This document shows, one piece after another, positions 1 through 5,842 of a stretch of DNA of 7,551 bases. The notes beneath the pieces were generated by a model. That model ran no database searches. It worked only from the letters and a program-made list of their open reading frames with translations, and had not been told where the DNA came from. The stretch covers positions 1 to 7,551 of the forward strand of contig JAGVUH010000367.1 of NCBI GenBank assembly GCA_019136395.1, given 5' to 3'. Made by a program: the position numbers and the translations under genes. This DNA comes from Gammaproteobacteria bacterium. GTDB taxonomy: Bacteria; Pseudomonadota; Gammaproteobacteria; Chromatiales; Chromatiaceae. Each line of letters starts with the position of its first letter. The stretch's first letter is position 1.

Positions 1-308
1 ACCTCAACGGGGCCCAACCCGCTGGCGCCCGTCTGACCCTCTTCGAGCGCTTCCAGCGCTACTCCAACCCCCAGGCCGCCTGGGCCGCCGCCGAGTACGT
101 CGCCCTGGCCCGCCGCCATGGCCTGGACCCGGCGCAAATGGCCCTGGCCTGGGTCACCAGCCGGCCCTTCGTCACGTCCAACATCCTCGGCGCCACCAGC
201 CTGGCACAACTGGATACCGACCTCGCCAGCGTCGACCTGGCATTGTCGGAGGAGGTGATCGCCGGCATCGAGGCCATTCACGTGCGCCAACCGAACCCGG
301 CGCCCTGA
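1..308 (+). CDS. tas: Aldo/keto reductase, Tas-like, C-terminal part
   Basis: The reading frame is open from base 3 and ends at TGA 306-308, giving the last 101 residues of a protein whose start lies outside the window. The family is cytoplasmic NADP(H)-dependent oxidoreductases with a (beta/alpha)8 barrel that reduce aldehydes and ketones. What is seen matches the Tas/YghZ type C-terminus: NGAQPAGARLTLFERFQRY near the beginning, then a RRHGLDPAQMALAWV helix, then FVTSNILGATSLAQL. The latter corresponds to the NADP phosphate-binding segment, and the protein ends in a short NPAP tail as E. coli Tas ends in YPAP. The catalytic Tyr/Lys/Asp/His lie in the missing part. The downstream kinase is on the opposite strand and convergent, so this is the end of its transcription unit. 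The family assignment is firm; the physiological substrate is unknown. Confidence 0.87.
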   Translation, partial: LNGAQPAGARLTLFERFQRYSNPQAAWAAAEYVALARRHGLDPAQMALAWVTSRPFVTSNILGATSLAQLDTDLASVDLALSEEVIAGIEAIHVRQPNPAP

Positions 309-460
309 ACAAGGACGGCCATCCGCCGCCCCTTTGCGGTAGTTAGCGTGAAAGTCACGGTGAAGTCTTTCATTATCAGGTGTATGGCTTGCCGCCTCAT
401 GACAGTCAGTCAGGCAAGGACGGCGCGGCAAATCTCCCTGGCCCCGGGACTGGCCTACCT

Positions 461-1375
461 TTACCGCCAGCCCGCCGCCCGGGCGCTGGCCACCAACCCA
501 GCCAGACCCTGATGGCCGCATTTAAGGCCAGCCAGGGCCGTGGCCCGGGCGAGCAGCGCTTCCAGCCCCAGACCCGCCAGCAGGCCATCGATGAGGGCGC
601 CATTAAAGACATCCCCGGCGCCAAGGGTATCGACCACCGCAGGGGGTACCTGGGCCGGGGCGAAGTGGATCGGACCCTGGCGAGCCTGGCCATAGGCCCC
701 CGCCGCGCCCCAGGGCAGGAACAAGCGTTCCGCCGTCGTTCGGGGCCATTGGGCGGCGAGAAAGGCCGCCGGGTCCCGACAGCCCTGGGCCAGGGCATAG
801 GCGCGGGCAAAGATCAGCACCCGCGGGCCGGTGAAGAGGCGCTCGATGTCTGGTCGGGGCTTCTCGATCTCCAGGGAGATGGGCAAATCCGGGCGTCGTC
901 GCGCCGCATCGCGGAGCAGGTGGAAGGTCTCGGCCGGGTGGCGACCTTCACAGTGCAGCCAGGTCAGGCCCGCCAGCGGCACCCGGGCGAAGTCCGCGGC
1001 GGCCAGTTCCGGCAGGTCCCGATAGTGGACGATGGTCCGGCTGCCGGTGGCGCGACTCAGGGTCACGCAGGAGAGGGGCGCCCGCCCCCCGGACAACAGC
1101 CGTGCCGGGCGGGTATCGATACCCTGCCCCCTCAGGCCGGTCAGAATCTCCTCGCTGGCTGGGTCGTCGCCGATGGTGCCGCACCAGGCGCAGGCATGCC
1201 CCAACTGACTGAGGACCGACAGGGTGTTGGCGGCATTGCCGCCCAGGCGCCGGGACTGGGCAATGGCGCGCACCTCCGCATCCTCGGCCACCTCGTTGAC
1301 GATGTCCAGGGCCGCGCAGCCCACGCCCAGGATGGCCTGGCCCGATGGATGCGTGATTTCGGTCATGCTGGCCAT
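461..1375 (-). CDS. PfkB-family sugar kinase, ketohexokinase-like
   Basis: This 304-residue cytoplasmic kinase is predicted to transfer phosphate from ATP to a sugar; fructose is the likely substrate if the ketohexokinase resemblance is functional. Seen: an N-terminal strand GVGCAALDIV (17-26), the sugar-binding GGN motif (45-47, in LGGNAANTLSVLSQLG), GTIGDD at 66-71, and the PfkB signature DTLGAGD at 249-255, with D255 as the catalytic base and the GAGD anion hole. Segments CEGRHPAE (142-149), LEIEKPR (168-174) and KCGHQG (285-290) resemble human ketohexokinase segments (EGRNASE, VEIEKPR, KCGLQG) more than ribokinase or PfkB. The length is close to human ketohexokinase (298). The ATG at 1375 is preceded by GGA six bases upstream, which makes it preferable to the ATG at 1366. 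It faces away from the znu genes across 90 bp and converges on tas. The family is sure; the substrate is inferred. Confidence 0.87.
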   Translation of the reverse strand: MASMTEITHPSGQAILGVGCAALDIVNEVAEDAEVRAIAQSRRLGGNAANTLSVLSQLGHACAWCGTIGDDPASEEILTGLRGQGIDTRPARLLSGGRAPLSCVTLSRATGSRTIVHYRDLPELAAADFARVPLAGLTWLHCEGRHPAETFHLLRDAARRRPDLPISLEIEKPRPDIERLFTGPRVLIFARAYALAQGCRDPAAFLAAQWPRTTAERLFLPWGAAGAYGQARQGPIHFAPAQVPPAVVDTLGAGDVFNGALIDGLLAGLGLEALLARATALAGLKCGHQGLAGLVASARAAGWR

Positions 1376-1465
1376 GATATATCCAACGTCAGGGAATTTT
1401 TCTGCATCCTGTCAGCTATGACTGAGATAACATGCCCGCCCTTGGCCTGCGGCACAAAATTTCAA
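1376..1465. promoter_or_regulatory. Divergent kinase/znu intergenic control region
   Basis: These 90 bases separate the kinase start from the ZnuA-like start and must contain promoters for both. A sequence ATAACAT at 1427-1433 matches one arm of the gammaproteobacterial Zur operator (ATGTTAT...ATAACAT), but the mirror arm immediately to its left is poorly kept (ATGACTG). A short dyad GTCA-gcta-TGAC lies at 1411-1422. I see no confident -35/-10 pair on either strand. Zinc-responsive repression is expected for this type of operon, but the sequence gives only a half-site. Confidence 0.25.
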
Positions 1466-2515
1466 ATGATTAAAATCCTTGAGCTTAAATACGTCACCAG
1501 AACCTTGCTCGCGCTGGGGCTGGCCTGGCTCTGGCCTCTGACCGGACTGGCGGCCCCCCTGGAGGTGTTCGTCAGTATCCTGCCGCAACGGACCTTCGTG
1601 GAACGGGTGGGTGGAGAGCACGTCCGCGTCACCTCCTTGACCCGCCCCGGGCAAAGCCCGGAGACCTTCGAACCCACGCCACGCCAAGTGGCGGCCCTGG
1701 CCCAGGCTGACCTTTTCGTTGGCACGGGCATGCCTTTCGAGACCGCCTGGATGGCCAGGTTGCGGGCCGCCAACCCCCGGATGCGGGTCCTCGATGCCCG
1801 GGAGGGCATCGCCCTGCTGCCGGCCGAGGACCATGGGCACGGGCATGGGCAAGAGCACGATCAAGACCATGGGCATGAGGCTGGCATCGGGCAAACGGAA
1901 GGACAACACGATCACGAAGCGGCCCAGGCACCCGAACCGCAGCCCGGTTCCCAGACAGGTTCAGCTTCGGTGGCGGCAACGGCAACCGCCATCCCCGATC
2001 CGGATCATATCCATGATGCCGGCGACCCGCACGTCTGGACCAGCCCGCGGCTGGTGGCCCGCATGTCGGTCAACATCCGCGATACCCTGGCCGCACTGGA
2101 TCCCGCTCACGCCGCGGATTTCGCCCGTAATCAGGCGGCCTTTGCCGCCGAACTGACCAGCCTGGACACTGAAATCCGCGCCCTGCTGACCGATCTGCCG
2201 AGCCGGAAATTTCTCGTCTTCCACCCAGCCTGGGGCTATTTTGCCCAGGATTACGACCTGATCCAGGTGCCCATCGAGCGGGGCGGCAAGGAACCGGGCC
2301 CCCGGGCCCTGGCCGCGCTGATCGATGAGGCCCGGCGTGATGGCATCCGCGTCGTCTTCGTCCAACCCCAATCCGACCCGCGCTTCGCGGCCCGGATCGC
2401 CGAGGCCATCGGCGGCCAGCTCATCCCCATCGACCCCCTGGCCCCGGACTACCTGACCAACCTGCGCGAGGTGGCACGGCAGATAGCGGCCGCTGGTAAG
2501 TCCGTGTCCCCCTGA
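1466..2515 (+). CDS. znuA: Zinc/metal ABC transporter substrate-binding protein (ZnuA/TroA family)
   Basis: A 349-residue periplasmic receptor that captures Zn(II), or possibly a similar metal, and delivers it to the permease encoded downstream. Residues 1-30 form a signal peptide (basic n-region, LLALGLAWLWPLTGLAA core, likely cleavage after Ala-Ala). The mature protein begins PLEVFVSILPQ, as in the family. A His/Asp-rich loop spans about 123-150 (HGHGHG, HDQDHGHE, HDHE), followed by an Ala/Pro/Gln-rich linker. Expected metal ligands are H189 (DPHVWTSP), H253 (VFHPAWGYF) and D323 (PIDPL). The position of the first family His, normally P-H-T/D, is E66 in QSPETFEPTP. The frame is open upstream to about 380, but that part is the shadow of the antisense kinase. 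ATG 1466 is chosen because it places the signal peptide at the N-terminus; ATG 1418 would add 16 residues. Neither has a clear Shine-Dalgarno. It heads an A-C-B operon. Confidence 0.9.
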   Translation: MIKILELKYVTRTLLALGLAWLWPLTGLAAPLEVFVSILPQRTFVERVGGEHVRVTSLTRPGQSPETFEPTPRQVAALAQADLFVGTGMPFETAWMARLRAANPRMRVLDAREGIALLPAEDHGHGHGQEHDQDHGHEAGIGQTEGQHDHEAAQAPEPQPGSQTGSASVAATATAIPDPDHIHDAGDPHVWTSPRLVARMSVNIRDTLAALDPAHAADFARNQAAFAAELTSLDTEIRALLTDLPSRKFLVFHPAWGYFAQDYDLIQVPIERGGKEPGPRALAALIDEARRDGIRVVFVQPQSDPRFAARIAEAIGGQLIPIDPLAPDYLTNLREVARQIAAAGKSVSP

Positions 2516-2598
2516 TATCCCTCCCCCTGCCGTATGGCAATTTCATTCGTGCTACCGCACCGCGGGAAAGCCCTTATCTCCATGAGACCCTGACGGCC

Positions 2599-3447
2599 AT
2601 GCCCCCGCTTGAGACGCCAACCGAATTGCCCACCTCAGCCGTACCCACGGCCATCCCAATCCCGGACGCGGTCATCCGTGTTTGGGACCTGCATTTTGCC
2701 TATGGCGCGGCGCCAGTCCTGGAGGGCGTGAACCTGGAGGTGGGCGCCGGCGAGTTTCTGGGCATCGTCGGCCCCAATGCCGGCGGCAAGAGCACGCTGC
2801 TGAAACTCATCCTGGGTCTGTTGGTGCCCCAGGCCGGCCGGATCCGCGTTCTTGGCCACCCGCCGGCCGCGGCCAGCCGCCTGATCGGTTATGTCCCCCA
2901 ATACCCCAGCTTTCCCCGCGATTTCCCCATCACAGTGGAACAGGCCGTGCTCCTGGCGCGCGTCGGCGGTCGCGGACGGCAGCACGCCGGCGCATCGGGC
3001 CTCCGCAACCCTCTCCCCGGCTGGCTCGCCGCCCTCCGGCCCGGCGGCTACGGTCGGGCCGACCGCGCCGCCGCCCGCCAGGCCCTAGAGGAGGTGGAGG
3101 CCGCCGACCTGGCCCAACGGCGCATCGGCAGCCTGTCCGGGGGGCAACTGCAGCGCGTCCTCCTGGCCCGCGCCCTGGCTGGGGAACCGCGCATCCTGAT
3201 TCTGGATGAACCCACGGCCAACATCGACCAGCGTCTGGAGGGGGACATCTTCGACCTGCTGCGCCGGCTCAACGCACGCCTGACCATCCTGGTCGTCTCC
3301 CATGACATCGGCTTCATCTCCAGCTACGTGGGGCGCGTCGCCTGCGTCAACCGCACCCTGATCTGCCATCGCACCGATGCCATCGACGGCCAGGTCATCC
3401 GCGACCTGTACGGGGAGTCGGTGCGCATGGTGGCCCATCGTCACTGA
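2599..3447 (+). CDS. znuC: Zinc/metal ABC transporter ATP-binding protein (ZnuC-like)
   Basis: A 282-residue cytoplasmic ATPase that drives metal import through the ZnuB-like permease. All ABC motifs are intact: Walker A GPNAGGKST at 58-66, Q-loop Gln101 in YVPQYPSF, signature LSGGQ at 179-183, Walker B ILILDEP at 199-205 with catalytic Glu204, and the switch His235 in VVSHD. The nucleotide-binding domain begins near residue 24 (AVIRVWDLHFAYG) after a Pro/Thr-rich N-terminal extension. A Gly/Arg-rich segment of about 35 residues (about 122-156) between the Q-loop and the signature is longer than the short GRYPH-type stretch usual in ZnuC. The C-terminus ends in AHRH. It follows znuA after 83 bases and lies 6 bases ahead of the permease. 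The ATG at 2599 lacks a good ribosome site (only GAG 12 bases upstream), so a start slightly further in is possible. Confidence 0.92.
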   Translation: MPPLETPTELPTSAVPTAIPIPDAVIRVWDLHFAYGAAPVLEGVNLEVGAGEFLGIVGPNAGGKSTLLKLILGLLVPQAGRIRVLGHPPAAASRLIGYVPQYPSFPRDFPITVEQAVLLARVGGRGRQHAGASGLRNPLPGWLAALRPGGYGRADRAAARQALEEVEAADLAQRRIGSLSGGQLQRVLLARALAGEPRILILDEPTANIDQRLEGDIFDLLRRLNARLTILVVSHDIGFISSYVGRVACVNRTLICHRTDAIDGQVIRDLYGESVRMVAHRH

Positions 3448-3453
3448 ATCGCT

Positions 3454-4311
3454 ATGCAAGAATTTCTGACCGCCCTCGCCACCCAGGGATTTCTTCAATC
3501 CGCCCTGGCCGCCGGCCTGCTGTCCAGCATCGGCTGCGGGCTCATCGGCCCCTATGTGGTCGTCAAGCGCATCGCCTTCATCGCCGGGGGTATCGCCCAC
3601 TCGGTACTCGGCGGCATGGGGGCGGCCCTGTATTTCGGCCAGTCGCCACTGGCGGGGGCCCTGGTGGCGGCGGTCGTGGCGGCCCTGCTGATCGGTTGGG
3701 TGCGGCTGCGCTGGCGGGCGGACGAGGACACCCTGATCGGTGCCCTCTGGGCCATCGGCATGGCCGTGGGACTGCTCTTTATCGCCAAGACCCCCGGTTA
3801 CCAGACCGACCTCATGAGTTATCTGTTCGGCAACATCCTGCTGGTGCCGGCGGAGAGCCTTTGGTTCATGGCCGCCCTGGACGCCGTCCTGCTGCTGCTG
3901 GTCCTGGCCTGGCACCGCCAATTCCTGGCCGTAGCCTTCGACGAGGAATTCGCCCGTCTGCGCGGCATCCCCGTCACCTTCTTTTATCTGCTGCTGCTGG
4001 TGATGGTGGCGGTGACCGTGGTGCTGCTGATCCAGGTGGTTGGCCTGATCCTGGTGCTGGCCCTGCTCACCCTGCCCGCGGCCATCGCCGGGCACTATGT
4101 CCATTCCCTGGGGCTGATGATGCTCTTGGCCACCGTCGTCGGTAGCGCCGTCAACCTGGCGGGCCTGGCCCTCTCTTATGGACCGGACCTGCCCGCGGGA
4201 CCGACGATCATCCTGGTCGCGGGCGCGCTCTACGTTGCCTCGGCCTTGCTGGCAGGCTATCTGGCGCGGCGACGGGCGCGACTGGCCTCCGGGTGTAAGC
4301 CCGCTACATGA
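3454..4311 (+). CDS. znuB: Zinc/metal ABC transporter permease (ZnuB-like, ABC-3 family)
   Basis: A 285-residue inner-membrane permease forming, as a dimer, the channel of the metal importer. It is almost wholly hydrophobic, with about eight or nine predicted membrane segments. These include FLQSALAAGLLSSIGCGLIG, PLAGALVAAVVAALLIGWV, TLIGALWAIGMAVGLLFI, ALDAVLLLLVLAW, FFYLLLLVMVAVTVVLLIQ and IILVAGALYVASALLAGYL. Family marks are YVVVKRIAFIAGGIAHSVLGG, the cytoplasmic coupling segment AFDEEFARLRGIPV, and VGLILVLALLTLPAAIA. The tail is basic (ARRRAR), consistent with a cytoplasmic C-terminus. It starts 6 bases after the ATPase stop with no evident Shine-Dalgarno, which points to translational coupling. 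It is the last gene of the operon; no clear terminator hairpin with a T-run follows. Confidence 0.93.
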   Translation: MQEFLTALATQGFLQSALAAGLLSSIGCGLIGPYVVVKRIAFIAGGIAHSVLGGMGAALYFGQSPLAGALVAAVVAALLIGWVRLRWRADEDTLIGALWAIGMAVGLLFIAKTPGYQTDLMSYLFGNILLVPAESLWFMAALDAVLLLLVLAWHRQFLAVAFDEEFARLRGIPVTFFYLLLLVMVAVTVVLLIQVVGLILVLALLTLPAAIAGHYVHSLGLMMLLATVVGSAVNLAGLALSYGPDLPAGPTIILVAGALYVASALLAGYLARRRARLASGCKPAT

Positions 4312-4396
4312 AGCCATACTATCCGATTCCCTCTCAAAGTATCCATCGCCAGCATGACAAAGCAAACCCTGCGACATGCCCACAAGGTGTTAAGTG

Positions 4397-4710
4397 GACT
4401 CCAAAATGCTGCTGATCGACGCAAGCGGCTTTGCCAAGAAGGGTGAGCGTTTGGCCGGGGTCACCTGGCAGTGACATGGTCGGCTGGTGGAGGTAGACAA
4501 CTGCCTGGTGGGCGTATTCGCGGCCTAGTGGGGGGGGTGGAGATGGCCAGGCAGGTGGACGCCCGACTGTATCTGCCCCTGGCCTGGCCGGACAACGCCC
4601 TGCGCGCCGGCGGCTATCCCGGAGGACGCTCAGGACTACCGTAGTAAGACCGCGATGGCACCGGCGATGGTCGCCACGGCGCAACGCCGGGGCAAAGTGG
4701 AATTATCTCA
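4397..4710 (+). pseudogene. Degenerate IS701-type transposase fragment
   Basis: Translating from 4397 gives DSKMLLIDASGFAKKGERLA, then GVTWQ, a TGA at 4472-4474, then HGRLVEVDNCLVGVFAA and a TAG at 4526-4528. A different frame then gives VDARLYLPLAWPDNALRAGG (about 4557-4616), and a return to the first frame gives IPEDAQDYRSKTAMAPAM. In order and spacing these match the middle of IS701-family DDE transposases (IDxTGFxKKG, GVxRQYxGxLGxxxNCQVGVF, DxRLYLPxxWxxD, RxxxGxPExxxFxTK). The Asp in LLIDASG would be the first catalytic Asp. With two stops and at least two frame changes it cannot encode a working enzyme. Neither the N-terminal third, the C-terminal half nor any terminal inverted repeats are recognisable. 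The flanks at 4312-4396 and 4711-4858 show no gene. The family is inferred from remembered motifs, and the exact ends are uncertain. Confidence 0.7.
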
Positions 4711-4858
4711 GGTAAGGCAAATGCTGGGCTTGGCTAGCATTGGCTGGAATGGACGACTCCCCCTTGGGCGTGGGCCGCGCCTCTGTTGAATGGCCAGCAT
4801 GGATAAGTCTCAGACCAAATTGCTTCTTGCCATGGGAAATGGATTGCCTTCTTCGGCC

Positions 4859-5824
4859 TTACTCGAAGAGTCCATTGGGAAACTCTTCCTTGAGATTCTC
4901 AAGGACCAACACTACGGGTAATTGCTCGCGCAGGCTTCGCAGGTAGGCCTGTCGCAACTGGGCCTGCTCGGTAACCCTGAGATGCCGCGAGATTGACTGC
5001 TTGACCTCATCAAAGGGGGTAATTTGGGCCTCATTCACCTCGGTAAGCAGTAAGATATCGAACTTGTGAGGGGCCTCCACCACACCCGTATGCTGTCCGA
5101 CTTGTATGCCATCCAGGGCCTTTACAAGCCACTCGTCGTCCATCCACACCAGACCCACATCGCCCCCATGGCCTTTTCCTCGGGGATTTTCGGTCAACTC
5201 ATCCGCGACCTTGGCAAAGGGTTCACCAGCTTGAATGCGCTCAAGCGCCTTCTCCGCACGGGCGCGTACGGCCGCCCTTTCCTCCACGGTTGCGGACGGT
5301 GGAACCCGAAAATGTATCTGGCTCAGCCGAATGTTTTTCGGCATATTGAATTCTGATTGATTCTTATCGTAAAAGTCCCGAACCGCCTGCTCCCCCGGCG
5401 CCATTGGCAGGGGGAATTTCATTTTGGCGAGTTCCTTGAGCCCAGCGGTCTCTTCCTCGGGGGTCGGCGTAGCGGATATTAGGCCGGCCTCTCGCATTGC
5501 CTGCCGAAGTAGTTCTTCCTCAACCATTAGGCGCAAGGCTTGCTTCTTACCCTCGATAGTATTTGCCGCCTGCTCGACCAGGGTAGGGTTTCTGCCCAGA
5601 AATTCCATGTAATCACGAACCATCAACTCCCGCGTACCCACGCGCAGCATAACGACGGGCACTGGTGCTACATTGGCTTGTCCCTTGGGTGCGGCAGGCT
5701 CCCCGCCCCAGGCGGTGGAACCGATCGAAAAAAACAGGCAGGTCCAAGTAAACCCGCGCAACAGTTTCTTTACCATTTGCATATTCATTCGGGTCAACTT
5801 AAAGGGTCTAAGAGGGGAATTCAT
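4859..5824 (-). CDS. Secreted parvulin-type peptidyl-prolyl isomerase (PpiC/SurA-like)
   Basis: A protein of up to 321 residues predicted to be exported and to help fold proteins in the periplasm by proline isomerisation. ATGs occur at residues 1, 13, 15 and 17. The one at 17 (base 5776, MVKKLLRGFTWTCLFF) gives the most typical signal peptide, with cleavage near AWG-GE, but none has a clear ribosome site. Residues about 57-160 form a charged helical SurA-N-like region (MVEEELLRQAM). The rotamase domain spans about 165-265: IRLSQIHFRV with H171, then FAKVADELTENP, then GKGHGGDVGLVW. The second parvulin His, usually in a GYHI/GWHI motif, is replaced here by KFDILLL (D256). A C-terminal helix follows (FDEVKQSISRHLR). 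It begins 18 bases after the lipoprotein stop, so the two are probably co-transcribed and coupled. Isomerase family is clear; activity is uncertain. Confidence 0.87.
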   Translation of the reverse strand: MNSPLRPFKLTRMNMQMVKKLLRGFTWTCLFFSIGSTAWGGEPAAPKGQANVAPVPVVMLRVGTRELMVRDYMEFLGRNPTLVEQAANTIEGKKQALRLMVEEELLRQAMREAGLISATPTPEEETAGLKELAKMKFPLPMAPGEQAVRDFYDKNQSEFNMPKNIRLSQIHFRVPPSATVEERAAVRARAEKALERIQAGEPFAKVADELTENPRGKGHGGDVGLVWMDDEWLVKALDGIQVGQHTGVVEAPHKFDILLLTEVNEAQITPFDEVKQSISRHLRVTEQAQLRQAYLRSLREQLPVVLVLENLKEEFPNGLFE

Positions 5825-5842
5825 CTTGGAGTCTGCAGAATG

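Noticed and set aside
388..418. Inverted repeat CTTGCC...GGCAAG between tas and the kinase, considered as a bidirectional terminator.
   Set aside because: The stem is only 6 bp with a 19-base loop and no T-run follows on either strand.
380..1465. Long plus-strand open frame continuous with the ZnuA-like protein, which would make a 711-residue fusion.
   Set aside because: The segment lies exactly antisense to the sugar kinase, is a low-complexity Gly/Arg/Gln/Pro-rich translation typical of GC-rich shadow frames, and would bury the ZnuA signal peptide inside the protein.
3085..4383. 432-codon minus-strand open frame rich in Gln, Gly and His.
   Set aside because: It is antisense to the ATPase and permease genes, which carry full family motifs. 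Its composition mirrors GC-rich codons, and it has no recognisable domain.
4663..4675. Hairpin GGCGA-tgg-TCGCC considered as a terminator for the znu operon.
   Set aside because: It lies inside the transposase relic, about 350 bases past the permease stop, and has no T-run.
4334..4684. 116-codon minus-strand open frame in the gap after znuB.
   Set aside because: It is antisense to the transposase relic, whose plus-strand blocks explain the sequence. The frame has no recognisable motif.
4740..4946. 68-codon plus-strand open frame.
   Set aside because: It runs into the 3' end of the isomerase gene on the other strand and shows no domain, signal peptide or ribosome site.
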